The notes below the pieces were generated by a model. The model made no database searches. It had not been told where the DNA came from and saw only the letters and a list, made by a program, of their open reading frames with translations. 64,000 nt of DNA from Clostridium sp. 1001271st1 H5 (GTDB lineage: Bacteria > Bacillota > Clostridia > Lachnospirales > Lachnospiraceae), in assembly GCF_005845215.1 (NCBI RefSeq), contig NZ_SPHO01000007.1, positions 124,001 through 188,000 of the forward strand, read 5' to 3'. Of the stretch, positions 25,549 to 33,967 are shown one piece after another (position 1 is the first letter of the stretch; each line of letters starts with the position of its first letter). A program made the position numbers and the translations under genes.

Positions 25549-27137
25549 TCCGTTCCTCCTGCTGTATCCTGGGTCTGCTGCCTTTTACTGCTGTCTGGTT
25601 CCTCCCGCCCCCATCGGTCCGTCCTTCCGGCAAATACAGGCTTCAATGCCTGGTACAGCTCCCGGTAAATCCGATACTGCCCATCATATACAGAAGCCCG
25701 GACAGCATCCGGCCAAAATACCTCACCGTCGGCTGCCAGCGCCTTGCCAAAGTCCGGCGGAATCTCAGGGATGCCTGCTGCCTGGGCAGCAATGATGATA
25801 TCGCCCAGGGTCTCTGTCTCATTGGACCGGAGCCTGGCCACAGGTATCCCCAGCACATCGGCAAATATCTGGCACCACAGCGGGCTGTTGGCCGCTCCCC
25901 CTCCCAGAGGTATGATATCCGGGCCGTCTGACTGGTCCAGGACCACCTCCATGCAGTGGCGCTGGGAAAACGCCACGCCCTCCAGGACAGCCCTTACAAA
26001 TGCCCGGTAATCACTTTCCAGTCCGGCTCCGTAGAACACGCCTCTGGCCCGGGTATCCCAGATAGGGCTCTGCTCTCCGGCCAGATAGGGCAGCCATATG
26101 AGTCCTCCGGCTCCTGCCGGGGCAGCGGCTGCCAGTCGGTCCAGATACGTATATATGCCGCATCCGGCTGCCAGGGCCTCTCTGGCCGCTTCCTTCCCAA
26201 ATGTATCCCTGAACCAGCGCAGGGACACGCAGGCATTGTTGGTGGACTGGACAATCACATATTGCCCGTCATAGGCCCCGTATATGTTCAGCAGTCTTTG
26301 GTCCTTCATGGGCTGCGCCCCAATGCTGCACAGCCTTCCGCTGCTTCCTATGGTCAGCGCAAAATCACCTGCCTCCACAGCCCCTGCTCCTATGGTGGCT
26401 GCCACCGTGTCAATGGTGCCGCCTGTAACCGGCGTTCCCGCCGCCAGCCCTGTCACGGACGCCGCCCATTCCGTTACAGTGCCTGCGATTTCCGTGGAGC
26501 TGCAGGGCCTTGGCAGCAGTTCTGCCCTCAGACCAATCTGTTCCGCAATATCCGTATCCCACCGGCCTGTACGGATATCTGCCATAAGAGTCAGGCTCAT
26601 ACGGGACCGGTTCATGGTAAACTCCCCGGTGAGCTTATGTATCACATATCCGCAGGGCACCATCAGCTTATATGCCTCCCGTGTCAGCTCCGTCCGGTTT
26701 TCAGCCAGCCACCGGAGGGCCGGGAGACAGAAGGAGCCGTTGGCAATGCGGTTTGCAGCCAGACTGCGGATACGCTCCTCCCCAATATTCTCCTTCAGCC
26801 ACTCCACCTGGGCACCGCTTCTCTGGTCATGGAGGCTGATGGCATTGCTTACAGGCTGTCCCTGCCGGTCCACCAGGACCACTGCGTTGGTGCTGCTGGT
26901 TCCCACTGCTGCAATCCTGTTTTTATCTATGCCCTGGCCTGTGAATATGGCCTGCAGGTTACGGCACACTGCATCCCACCACCTGGAAGGGTCCTGTTCC
27001 GTCCATCCGGGCCGGGGATGAATCATGGAATATTCCCTGTAGGCAGAAGCCACCCGTTTCCCATTCAAATCATATACGGAACATTTTGTTCCGGTAGTCC
27101 CTATATCAATTCCCAGCAGCAGGTCCTTATCCCTCAT
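25545..27137 (-). CDS. FGGY-family carbohydrate kinase (xylulokinase-like)
   Basis: A 530-residue FGGY sugar kinase. The N-terminal DIGTTGTKCSVYDL binds ATP phosphate, GWTEQDPSRWWD is typical of xylulokinases, TGGTIDTVAATIGAG lies at the domain junction, and the C-terminal ATP site includes PLGGGAANSPLWCQ. The start at 27137 is chosen for GGAGG upstream and the family N-terminus; an open frame 62 codons longer is unconserved. It overlaps the aldolase stop by 11 bp. The substrate is uncertain: xylulose, or another ketose such as apulose, given the split transketolase downstream. Confidence 0.87.
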   Translation of the reverse strand: MRDKDLLLGIDIGTTGTKCSVYDLNGKRVASAYREYSMIHPRPGWTEQDPSRWWDAVCRNLQAIFTGQGIDKNRIAAVGTSSTNAVVLVDRQGQPVSNAISLHDQRSGAQVEWLKENIGEERIRSLAANRIANGSFCLPALRWLAENRTELTREAYKLMVPCGYVIHKLTGEFTMNRSRMSLTLMADIRTGRWDTDIAEQIGLRAELLPRPCSSTEIAGTVTEWAASVTGLAAGTPVTGGTIDTVAATIGAGAVEAGDFALTIGSSGRLCSIGAQPMKDQRLLNIYGAYDGQYVIVQSTNNACVSLRWFRDTFGKEAAREALAAGCGIYTYLDRLAAAAPAGAGGLIWLPYLAGEQSPIWDTRARGVFYGAGLESDYRAFVRAVLEGVAFSQRHCMEVVLDQSDGPDIIPLGGGAANSPLWCQIFADVLGIPVARLRSNETETLGDIIIAAQAAGIPEIPPDFGKALAADGEVFWPDAVRASVYDGQYRIYRELYQALKPVFAGRTDRWGREEPDSSKRQQTQDTAGGTE

Positions 27138-27780
27138 CCCTTCCCTCCGTCCCAATGAGCGCCTCTGTCTGTTCTGCATCCAGCGGAATCCCCTGGTCCC
27201 CCAGAAGCAGCGCAAGGCGGGCATTCTCCTCAATCTCCTCCGCCAGGGCCAGCGCTGCCTCCGGGCTTTGACCCGCCGCCACCATGCCGTGATTTGCCAG
27301 TAAAAGGCTGTCACGCCGCCCAATCACCTCAGAAACAGCCGCGGCCAGCTCCCTGCTGCCCGGACGGTAATAGGGAACCACGGGAATGATACCCACACGC
27401 ATGGCATATCCCGGAGTGTAGGCAGGCATCCCCGCAGCCGTACGCTTATCCGTCTGCCTGCGGCAGGCAGCTGCAATGGAATAAGGGGAGTGCAGGTGAA
27501 ACAGGCAGCGGATATCCGGCCGGCTCCTGTAACATGCCAGATGCATTCCGGCTTCTTTGGACGGCCGCCGGCTGCCTGCCGGGGATTCCCCATCCGCTCC
27601 CAGGGCAATCATGTCCTCAGTCCCCAAATCTCCCAGACAGATTCCGCCCGGTGATATGTATACCCTTCCCTGCACCCGTATGCTTACATTCCCTCCGCTT
27701 CCCGCGGCAAATCCTTTCATGTAAGCCCGCCGGGCTGCATGCACCAGCCGTTCCAGCATTTCCCTTGTATCTGCATCCAT
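27127..27780 (-). CDS. Class II aldolase / epimerase family protein (FucA/AraD type)
   Basis: A 217-residue zinc-dependent protein of the fuculose-phosphate aldolase / ribulose-phosphate epimerase family. It shows GFAAGSGGNVSIR, the phosphate-binding SPGG, SKEAGMHLACY with a likely catalytic Glu, the zinc ligands in LFHLHSPYS, and LLANHGMVAAG. The normal length suggests an active enzyme acting on the kinase product, either a retro-aldol cleavage or a 4-epimerisation. Sequence alone does not decide which. It is co-transcribed with the kinase and TRAP transporter. Confidence 0.85.
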   Translation of the reverse strand: MDADTREMLERLVHAARRAYMKGFAAGSGGNVSIRVQGRVYISPGGICLGDLGTEDMIALGADGESPAGSRRPSKEAGMHLACYRSRPDIRCLFHLHSPYSIAAACRRQTDKRTAAGMPAYTPGYAMRVGIIPVVPYYRPGSRELAAAVSEVIGRRDSLLLANHGMVAAGQSPEAALALAEEIEENARLALLLGDQGIPLDAEQTEALIGTEGRDEG

Positions 27781-27790
27781 ATGGTACTCC

Positions 27791-29080
27791 TTACTTTAAA
27801 ATTGCCGGCAGGAACTCTGTGATTCCGGGCACCGCAAAGGTAAGCAGGGCACAGGCCGTCACGGTCAGAATAACCCACAGGGTATCCGGAAAAGCTTCGT
27901 CGTATTTTACATTCAGCACCCTGCAGGACGTAAACAGGTTCACGGACAGGGGCGGTGTCAGGGAGCCAACCATCAGGGCCATCAGCATGGCAACCCCGTA
28001 GTGGACCACTCCCATTCCCAGGGTCTGGGCAATGGGGAGAAGAATGGGCGTCACCAGAATAATAATGCACATTGTCTCCATAAAGGTACCCAGCAGCAAG
28101 AGAAGCAGGAATATGAATGCCATGATTAAAAATTTACTGGACGTGATGGACAGCAGCCAGCCGGCAAACAGCGTGGGAACATTCTGAATGGACATAATCC
28201 ATCCAAAGGGCGTTGCAACCGAAATAATCAGCATGATGACGCCTGTGGTTACAACGCTTTCCGCCGCCACCTTATAGAATTCCCGCAGGGTCAGCTCCCG
28301 GTACACGAATACTGCCAGAATAAAGGAGTAGATAACAGCCACCACAGACGCCTCTGTTGCCGTACATATGCCTGAAAACACACCGCCCAGCACAAAAACC
28401 GGCATCAAAAGAGGAAGCAGGGCGTCACCTGTAATCTTTAGCCGCTCCTTTGCCGTATAATCCGCCTTTTCAACGCTCTCCTTGTTGCCCCTTTTGATAG
28501 CAAAAAAGGTATTGAGGCCTATAAGGGCCATGATACAGATAAATCCCGGTACAAAACCAGCCAGGAACATATCTCCCACCGATGCTCCGGAGGAGGATGC
28601 ATAGACCACCATTACAATGCTTGGAGGAATAATGCAGGCCATGGTTCCTCCGGCCGCAATCAGACCCACGGTCAGTCCTCTCGGGTATTTCTGCTCCAGC
28701 ATCTCAGGGCCTATAATTTTTCCGATGGCTGCAGCGCTTGCCACACCGGACCCTGATACTGCGCCGAAGAATCCGCAGGCTGCAAGGGCCGTGGCTCCCA
28801 GACCGCCCGGCATTTTCCGCAGCATCATATTGGCAAACCGCATGAGGCGGGGCGTGCTGCCGTATACCATCAGGGAACCGGCAAAGATGAACATGGGCAT
28901 GGCCATCATATTAAACGATTTGGCGCCGCTGGCCATACGCTGGACAATAATATCCAAAGGGGGATAGCCATTGACGGTCAGCAGCGCCATACAGCTGATA
29001 CCGATGGAAAAGGCCACCGGCAATCCAATCAGCAGACAGATTCCCAACACAACAAATAAAACAATCAATCCAGTATTCAT
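27791..29080 (-). CDS. dctM: TRAP transporter large permease subunit
   Basis: A 429-residue DctM-family membrane protein with about twelve helices. Hallmarks are MAMPMFIFAGSLM, a GxSG-type segment FFGAVSGSGVASAAAIG, MACIIPPSIVMVVYA, and the conserved LMVGSLTPPLSVNLF near the C-terminus. It forms the sodium-driven transport channel together with the small subunit DctQ. The start overlaps the dctQ stop (TAATG). Confidence 0.93.
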   Translation of the reverse strand: MNTGLIVLFVVLGICLLIGLPVAFSIGISCMALLTVNGYPPLDIIVQRMASGAKSFNMMAMPMFIFAGSLMVYGSTPRLMRFANMMLRKMPGGLGATALAACGFFGAVSGSGVASAAAIGKIIGPEMLEQKYPRGLTVGLIAAGGTMACIIPPSIVMVVYASSSGASVGDMFLAGFVPGFICIMALIGLNTFFAIKRGNKESVEKADYTAKERLKITGDALLPLLMPVFVLGGVFSGICTATEASVVAVIYSFILAVFVYRELTLREFYKVAAESVVTTGVIMLIISVATPFGWIMSIQNVPTLFAGWLLSITSSKFLIMAFIFLLLLLLGTFMETMCIIILVTPILLPIAQTLGMGVVHYGVAMLMALMVGSLTPPLSVNLFTSCRVLNVKYDEAFPDTLWVILTVTACALLTFAVPGITEFLPAILK

Positions 29081-29589
29081 TATCGATTCAGCTCCTCCTC
29101 CGCAAAATCCATATTTCTTCCCCTGAACTTCTCCACATCAATCCAGAGGCGCAGCAAATAAAAAACAATCATCAGCACACAGCCGCTCAGCACACCCGCA
29201 TAGTTGACGGAAAGGGGTATCTTCATGGCCGCGGAAAGGGCATGGAGATTGGTGCCCACCAGCTTGGCTGCATAGCGGCAGATTACCAGAAGAAATGCAA
29301 TGCAGATGCAGTCATCCAGAATCTCAAACCCGCGGTACACCGGTCCGGGAAGCTTGCGGATAAAAAAGTCAATCCGCGTGTTGCTGTTATTGATAGTGGC
29401 CATGGCTGCGCCGAAATAGGTAATGTAGACCATGGCCATACCTGCCAGTTCCTCCACCCACGTAAACGAAGTTCCAAACACATACCGGTTCACCACCTGT
29501 ATTCCTATAATGATGGTCAGGGTACACACCGTGATGCAGCCCAGGATGCGCAGAAGGAATTTTACCTTGTCAATTAGTTTCAGGACCAT
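29080..29589 (-). CDS. dctQ: TRAP transporter small permease subunit
   Basis: A 169-residue DctQ-family protein with four membrane helices and the conserved NRYVFGTSFTWVEELAGMA loop, given here by its core FTWVEELA. It supports the large subunit in the TRAP complex. AGGAGG lies seven bases before the ATG. It sits between the binding protein and dctM, the standard gene order. Confidence 0.92.
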   Translation of the reverse strand: MVLKLIDKVKFLLRILGCITVCTLTIIIGIQVVNRYVFGTSFTWVEELAGMAMVYITYFGAAMATINNSNTRIDFFIRKLPGPVYRGFEILDDCICIAFLLVICRYAAKLVGTNLHALSAAMKIPLSVNYAGVLSGCVLMIVFYLLRLWIDVEKFRGRNMDFAEEELNR

Positions 29590-29668
29590 TTCTTACCCTC
29601 CTCTTTTTCACACCATTCCGCGGCAGGACCAGGACATGGACGGAGCCATGCCCCGGTACCGCGGATAC

Positions 29669-30781
29669 CTATTTATTAAAGGATACAGCCAAATCTATCC
29701 AGTACTGTCCGTCCTCATACTGGGAAGCAAACTCCTCCCAGATGCCTGACATGGCTTTCTGGAACGCTTCCTTATCCACCTCATTAATTTCCATGCCTGC
29801 CTCTTTTAATAATTCCAGGTATTTTGACTCATCATTTTCCTGCAGGTCCACTTCCCTTGCATTGTCAGCCTCCTCAAACAGTATGGTCTGGTACTCTTCC
29901 GGAAGGCTTTCAAACCATGCTGTATTGACTGCCAGCGGGGCAGCATCATACATGTGGCCGGTCAGGGACAAATAAGTCTGCACATCCTGGAGGGATGAGG
30001 TGTAGATGTTTGCCAAAGGGTTTTCCTGGCCGTCAATGGTCTTGTTCTGAAGGCCCGTATACACATCTGAAAAGGCCATGATGACAGCCGAGCCTCCAAC
30101 CGCCTCATACATCTTGACCTTCATACTGTTCTCATTGGTGCGGAACTTGATGCCCCCAATATCCCCCGGAACCAGAATGGGCCTGGTGTTATTGGTCATG
30201 TGACGGTAGCCGGATTCCCATACAGACAGGATGGTCACTCCCGTAGGTTCCAGAAGTTTCCTGCAGAACTCCTGTCCGAACTCACCGGCCCAGGCATCTC
30301 TGGCATTGTCCAGGGATGTGAAGAGAAACGGCAGAAGGGCCACATTTACTTCTGAGTTATAGGGCTCCCAGTTGGCTGCGCCCATCTGCATCATCCCCTC
30401 AACCGTACCGGATGTGACCTGCTCCAAAAGGTCGGCCTCGCCTCCCAGGGCTGAATCCGTATATATGTTGACAGCCAGGTCGCCGCCGGTCCGCTCCTCC
30501 ACTGCCTTCTTAAAGCTCTGCAGGGCAACGCTGGACGGGTTGGTGGAGCTCATGGCAGAACCAATATTCAGCGTATAGCCTGCCTTGCCGCCCTTTGCAC
30601 CCTGGCTTTGTGTTTCCTGTCCCGCCGTGTCCTGAGTCCCGGCGCCTTCCGTTCCGGAATCCTCTTCCTTCTCCTGGGCTGCAGGAGCCTGGGTTGCCGG
30701 AGCAGAAGAACCGCCGGAGCAGGCTGTAAGCCCCCATGTCATGGTCAGCGCCAAAAACAGTGATACCAGTCTTTTTTTCAT
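29669..30781 (-). CDS. dctP: TRAP transporter substrate-binding lipoprotein
   Basis: A 370-residue DctP-family protein. A lipoprotein signal ends in LTAC with Cys21, followed by a Gly/Ala/Glu linker. The family pattern includes FKKAVEERTGGDLAVNIY, GGIKFRTNENSMKVKMYEAVGG with the Arg that binds the carboxylate of acidic ligands, and YTGLQNKTIDGQENP. The conserved Arg suggests a sugar acid or other acid, but neutral sugars are known for some members. It lies 38 bp after the 64-residue ORF and is probably in the same transcript. Confidence 0.92.
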   Translation of the reverse strand: MKKRLVSLFLALTMTWGLTACSGGSSAPATQAPAAQEKEEDSGTEGAGTQDTAGQETQSQGAKGGKAGYTLNIGSAMSSTNPSSVALQSFKKAVEERTGGDLAVNIYTDSALGGEADLLEQVTSGTVEGMMQMGAANWEPYNSEVNVALLPFLFTSLDNARDAWAGEFGQEFCRKLLEPTGVTILSVWESGYRHMTNNTRPILVPGDIGGIKFRTNENSMKVKMYEAVGGSAVIMAFSDVYTGLQNKTIDGQENPLANIYTSSLQDVQTYLSLTGHMYDAAPLAVNTAWFESLPEEYQTILFEEADNAREVDLQENDESKYLELLKEAGMEINEVDKEAFQKAMSGIWEEFASQYEDGQYWIDLAVSFNK

Positions 30782-30819
30782 ACGTTTATCTCTCCTTTTT
30801 CATTATATAGTTTTATGGT

Positions 30820-31014
30820 TCAGGCAGAATGCTCGTCCGGCGGCATACGCGGCTGGTCCGCAGCATTCTGCCGCATCATACAGTTTCGTGTAAACACCAT
30901 TCCCCTGGCTAGTATCAGCAGCAGGTTCTGGCTTTCCACCGGAAGTTCTTTTGCGTTGTCAATGATTTCCTTTAATATCCGGTTCTGTCGTTCTTCTTCC
31001 TTTTGCATTGTCAA
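30820..31014 (-). CDS. Small helical protein facing an XRE regulator
   Basis: A 64-residue ORF starting at a TTG with GGAGG seven bases upstream (an in-frame ATG at 31008 is the alternative). The helix KEIIDNAKELPVESQNLLLI resembles the C-terminal tail of the divergent XRE protein (YDIAKELSEDEQLFLLDT). It has its own sigma-A promoter with operators and leads into dctP, so it may be a co-regulator or antirepressor. That role is inference. Confidence 0.6.
   Translation of the reverse strand: MTMQKEEERQNRILKEIIDNAKELPVESQNLLLILARGMVFTRNCMMRQNAADQPRMPPDEHSA
30823..30872 (-). other. Stem-loop at the end of the small ORF, before dctP
   Basis: An 11-bp perfect inverted repeat (30823-30833 with 30862-30872) covers the last codons of the small ORF. 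No T run follows on the minus strand, so it is more likely a pause, attenuation or mRNA-processing element than a full terminator. Confidence 0.5.
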
Positions 31015-31016
31015 TG
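31006..31016. promoter_or_regulatory. Operator-like palindrome O3
   Basis: CATTGTCAATG, a perfect 11-bp dyad, overlaps the TTG start of the 64-residue ORF. Its centre is 63 bp (six helical turns) from O2. Confidence 0.6.
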
Positions 31017-31048
31017 TTATACCTCCTTTCTTTTTGCTCTATTAATGA

Positions 31049-31077
31049 ATTATAACAGATAAGGAATTCACTGTCAA
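31049..31077 (-). promoter_or_regulatory. Consensus sigma-A promoter for the small ORF and TRAP operon
   Basis: On the minus strand, TTGACA (31072-31077), 17 bp, TATAAT (31049-31054): a perfect consensus. It must be held down by a regulator or be very active. Confidence 0.85.
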
Positions 31078-31081
31078 TGAA
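31067..31081. promoter_or_regulatory. Operator-like palindrome O2
   Basis: TTCACTGTCAATGAA has one mismatch between arms. It covers the -35 box of the minus-strand promoter. Confidence 0.65.
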
Positions 31082-31119
31082 ACATGTTATATTTTTCCTC
31101 TGCCCATGCTGCCAAAAAA

Positions 31120-31132
31120 TCATTGACAATGA
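31120..31132. promoter_or_regulatory. Operator-like palindrome O1
   Basis: TCATTGACAATGA, a perfect 13-bp dyad, covers the -35 box of the plus-strand promoter. Its centre is 52 bp (five turns) from O2. Confidence 0.7.
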
Positions 31133-31151
31133 ATTTTGCTCATTGTATACT
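31123..31151 (+). promoter_or_regulatory. Sigma-A promoter of the XRE regulator
   Basis: TTGACA (31123-31128), 17 bp, TATACT (31146-31151). The predicted start lies only about 13 bases before the ATG, so the leader is very short. Confidence 0.85.
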
Positions 31152-31170
31152 GATTGCGGGGGTGATGAAA

Positions 31171-31518
31171 ATGAATACATTGGGAGAACGACTCAACTAT
31201 GCACGGAAACAAAAGGGATATACCCAGGATTCCCTCGCCCGGACCATCGGCGTATCCAGAGGAGTCATTTTCAACCTGGAAAAGAACAAGACAGAACCGC
31301 AGGCCATTGTCATCAATACAATCTGTCAGGTACTGAAAATCAATAAAGAATGGCTCACTGACGGCACAGGAGGCATGGAACCTGACGGCCAGGCCCTTCA
31401 AAGTACGAAACTGCTGGCAGAACTCTATGACATTGCCAAGGAACTGTCAGAGGATGAGCAGCTATTTCTTCTGGACACGGTCAAAGCGCTGAAACTGCGC
31501 CTGGGCAAACGGCTGTAA
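31171..31518 (+). CDS. XRE-family transcriptional regulator
   Basis: A 115-residue protein with an N-terminal HTH_3 domain (LGERLNYARKQKGYTQDSLA, IGVSRGVIFNLEKNKTEP) and a helical C-terminal tail. The ATG at 31171 is chosen because GGGGGTG lies about six bases before it; an ATG two codons earlier is too close. It is divergent from the small ORF and TRAP operon and has an operator over each promoter, so autoregulation and control of the operon are likely. It resembles phage or plasmid repressors, but no phage genes are nearby. Confidence 0.85.
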   Translation: MNTLGERLNYARKQKGYTQDSLARTIGVSRGVIFNLEKNKTEPQAIVINTICQVLKINKEWLTDGTGGMEPDGQALQSTKLLAELYDIAKELSEDEQLFLLDTVKALKLRLGKRL

Positions 31519-31520
31519 GC

Positions 31521-31535
31521 TGCCACCCTGTGGCA
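31521..31535. other. Small dyad after the first XRE gene
   Basis: TGCCAC-CCT-GTGGCA lies directly after the stop. It is too short for a clear terminator and lacks a T run; it may be part of a control region with the dyad at 31547. Confidence 0.4.
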
Positions 31536-31546
31536 TATGGTTATAC

Positions 31547-31569
31547 TATATTGGCGAATTGCCAATATA
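31547..31569. promoter_or_regulatory. Operator-like dyad between the two XRE genes
   Basis: TATATTGGC-GAATT-GCCAATATA is a perfect 9-bp inverted repeat with a 5-base spacer, about 100 bp before the second XRE gene. It differs from the CATTGNCAATG operators, so the second regulator may have its own site. Confidence 0.55.
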
Positions 31570-31666
31570 TAATCATAATATCAGCGAAATGCCACTGTGT
31601 CAATGTCTTTCCTCAATAAATTAACGATACGCCAACCAAAGGCAGGCCCAAAAACGAGGTGTAATG

Positions 31667-32047
31667 ATGGGATTTTCCGAACAACTGAAAAAAGCCAGGA
31701 TTTCAATGGGATACACGCAGCAGCAGGTGGCAGATGCATTAGGCCTGACAGCCAGCACCTACTGCGGATATGAAACAGGCAAACGCCAGCCGGATGTGGC
31801 AAAGCTGAAGCAGCTGGCCTGGGTTCTGAATACCACCGGCAGCTTTCTTCTGGAGACAGAGCCCGTCCATAACGCAGACAGGCAGGGCCATGGGACTGCG
31901 GGTCAGGACTGCGGGACAGCCGGGACAAACCAGTCACCTGGTCATGAAATCATGGCGTCATACAGCAGACTCAGTGAACGGTCAAAAAAGGCAGTGGATG
32001 ATTTGGTAGCCCTGCTGCTGGATTTGCAGGAAAAAAACGGAGAATAA
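31667..32047 (+). CDS. Second XRE-family transcriptional regulator
   Basis: A 126-residue protein with an N-terminal helix-turn-helix (FSEQLKKARISMGYTQQQVA, LTASTYCGYETGKRQPD), a Gly/Gln-rich linker and a C-terminal helical segment (SERSKKAVDDLVALLLDLQE). The ATG at 31667 is preferred over 31664 because of spacing from GAGGTG. It lies in tandem with the first regulator, with a separate dyad upstream. The target is unknown. It converges on ftsZ. Confidence 0.82.
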   Translation: MGFSEQLKKARISMGYTQQQVADALGLTASTYCGYETGKRQPDVAKLKQLAWVLNTTGSFLLETEPVHNADRQGHGTAGQDCGTAGTNQSPGHEIMASYSRLSERSKKAVDDLVALLLDLQEKNGE

Positions 32048-32165
32048 CAGAGAATTGAATTTATGATGAATGTTGGAACGTACTATATCAGCTACAGTCC
32101 CGGCATTCTTTTTTATTCCGGATTATTTTGGCAAATCCGGCAGACGCCTCATCTGTCTGTAAACG

Positions 32166-32195
32166 CAAAAATCCGGCTGTCTCGCAACAGCCGGA
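32166..32195 (-). terminator. ftsZ terminator
   Basis: On the minus strand, TCCGGCTGT and its complement pair across a 6-base loop (32172-32195) and are followed by TTTTTGCG. It lies 26 bp after the ftsZ stop. Confidence 0.88.
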
Positions 32196-32220
32196 GCTAA
32201 AACACAATTATGGTTCCGTC

Positions 32221-33534
32221 TTACCTCTTATTCTTCAGGAAATCCGGAATATTAATCTGCATCTCCTTATTGGTAGCTGGCCTGAATGGCTGGCTTGGTG
32301 CAGGTGAAGGATTCGGATTGGAGTTCTGGCTGCTGCCAGCGGAGTATCCCTGGTTAGGATTATACTTAGGGGCGGTGTATCCCTGGCCGCCGCCAGCCGG
32401 GTTATAGCCATGGGTGGTATATCCCTGGGATGCAGGACGGTTGGCATAAGGCACGGATGCGGTTGCCGCTGCCTCAGGCGCCGCCGCATGTGTCTGCTGT
32501 CCGGCGGGTGCTCCCGCTGCCGGTACCTTTGTCTTAAAGCTGGTAAATCCGGTCATGGCCTTTGCCACGGAAGCATTGGCTCCATGCTCGTCCAGGCCGG
32601 TTGCAATAACAGTGATGGTAGCCTCATCCTGGGCATTCTCATCAAACATAGCGCCAAAGATAATGTTGGCCTCGTCGCCTGCCAGTTCCTGAACGTAGCT
32701 GGCAGCCTCGTTAGCCTCAATCAGGCTGATATCGCCGGAAATATTGATGATAACATGGCTTGCGCCCTCAATGGTAGTCTCTAACAGAGGACTGGATACT
32801 GCCTGCTTAACCGCCTCAATGGCCTTGTCATCGCCCTTGGCCTTGCCGATACCGATATGTGCAATACCCTTGTCAATCATGACAGTCTGTACATCCGCAA
32901 AATCCAGGTTAATCAGACCTGGAACATTAATCAAATCAGTAATACCCTGAACAGCCTGCTGAAGCACCTCATCCGCCTTCTTAAGGGCATCCGGCATGGT
33001 GGTACGCCTGTCCACAATCTCAAGAAGCCTGTCATTGGGAATCACAATTAAGGTATCGACACTGTTCTTCAGCTGCTCGATACCTGACAGGGCATTGCTC
33101 ATACGTGTCTTGGCTTCAAAACGGAAGGGCTTTGTCACTACGCCAACAGTAAGAATCCCCATATCCTTTGCAATCTTAGCTACCACAGGAGCTGCACCGG
33201 TTCCGGTTCCGCCGCCCATACCGCAGGTGACAAACACCATGTCAGCACCCTTTAATGCCTGTGAAATCTCTTCTGAACTCTCCTCAGCAGCCTTCTCTCC
33301 TACCTCAGGCCTGGCTCCTGCTCCCAGTCCCTTGGTCAGCTTTTCTCCAATCTGCATGGCAGTGGGGGCTTTACAAAACTGAAGGGCCTGTTTATCAGTA
33401 TTAATGCCAATAAACTCCACCCCTGCAATGTTTTCGTCAATCATGCGGTTAACTGCATTGTTTCCTGCGCCGCCCACACCTACGACTATAATCCTGGCGG
33501 CATTCTCTGACTCATTTATCTTAATCTCTAACAA
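32221..33534 (-). CDS. ftsZ: Cell division GTPase FtsZ
   Basis: A 437-residue tubulin homologue that forms the cytokinetic ring. It shows the GTP-binding [13 protein letters not shown] and [10 protein letters not shown], the T7-loop region [11 protein letters not shown], a variable Gln/Pro/Ala/Tyr-rich linker (about 330-420), and the conserved tail [10 protein letters not shown] for FtsA/SepF binding. The start is TTG with GGAGG nine bases upstream and an in-frame stop close before it. It has its own promoter and is separated from the rest of the division cluster by a 5-kb sugar locus. ftsA is not in the window. Confidence 0.96.
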   Translation of the reverse strand: MLEIKINESENAARIIVVGVGGAGNNAVNRMIDENIAGVEFIGINTDKQALQFCKAPTAMQIGEKLTKGLGAGARPEVGEKAAEESSEEISQALKGADMVFVTCGMGGGTGTGAAPVVAKIAKDMGILTVGVVTKPFRFEAKTRMSNALSGIEQLKNSVDTLIVIPNDRLLEIVDRRTTMPDALKKADEVLQQAVQGITDLINVPGLINLDFADVQTVMIDKGIAHIGIGKAKGDDKAIEAVKQAVSSPLLETTIEGASHVIINISGDISLIEANEAASYVQELAGDEANIIFGAMFDENAQDEATITVIATGLDEHGANASVAKAMTGFTSFKTKVPAAGAPAGQQTHAAAPEAAATASVPYANRPASQGYTTHGYNPAGGGQGYTAPKYNPNQGYSAGSSQNSNPNPSPAPSQPFRPATNKEMQINIPDFLKNKR

Positions 33535-33631
33535 GATTCATATCCTCCTTTTATTCCCTTACTACCATTTCAAGCCATGCTTTCATTCTATCATCAATAT
33601 CAAATTCTCATCGATTTCTGGTCTAACTAAT

Positions 33632-33660
33632 ACTATATTTGATTTCACAAAAAATATCAA
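33632..33660 (-). promoter_or_regulatory. Sigma-A promoter of ftsZ
   Basis: On the minus strand, TTGATA (33655-33660), 17 bp, TATAGT (33632-33637). Confidence 0.75.
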
Positions 33661-33873
33661 CACCTTTTTTTACATTTCCTAATATTTTTAGAAACACTCA
33701 TTGACATTGTACCAAATTCCAGCGTACTTTACAACACCTGTTTCATGCCACTATTTTCTATCACACAGATTCCCGCCTGAAAAAGGATTCCCTTCACCGT
33801 CAATGTCTTATTTTTTTTGACTTTCTTCCTTAATTAATGTCAGCCATTAGCCCTCCGGAACAAATCCAATGCC

Positions 33874-33931
33874 AAAAAAAGCAAATACAGGGAATGCCGG
33901 ACCACAAACAGCAGTCTTCCATCCCCTGTAT
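33874..33931 (-). terminator. Terminator of the kinase / GntP / aldolase locus
   Basis: Arms 33885-33896 and 33920-33931 (ATACAGGG core) pair at 11 of 12 positions and are followed on the minus strand by TTTGCTTTTTTT. It separates the sugar locus from ftsZ. Confidence 0.7.
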
Positions 33932-33967
33932 CACAAATCATTCTATATCATCCTGTCATTCCATCCC

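Larger units (their letters stand above)
33535..33967. other. 433-bp gap between the aldolase gene and ftsZ
   Basis: This AT-rich gap holds the terminator of the sugar locus (33874-33931) and the ftsZ promoter (33632-33660), with a long ftsZ leader of about 90 bases. Nothing else is recognisable in it. Confidence 0.6.

Noticed and set aside
31171-32047. Prophage, suggested by tandem phage-like XRE regulators
   Set aside because: No integrase, structural or lysis genes lie nearby; the flanks are the TRAP operon and ftsZ.
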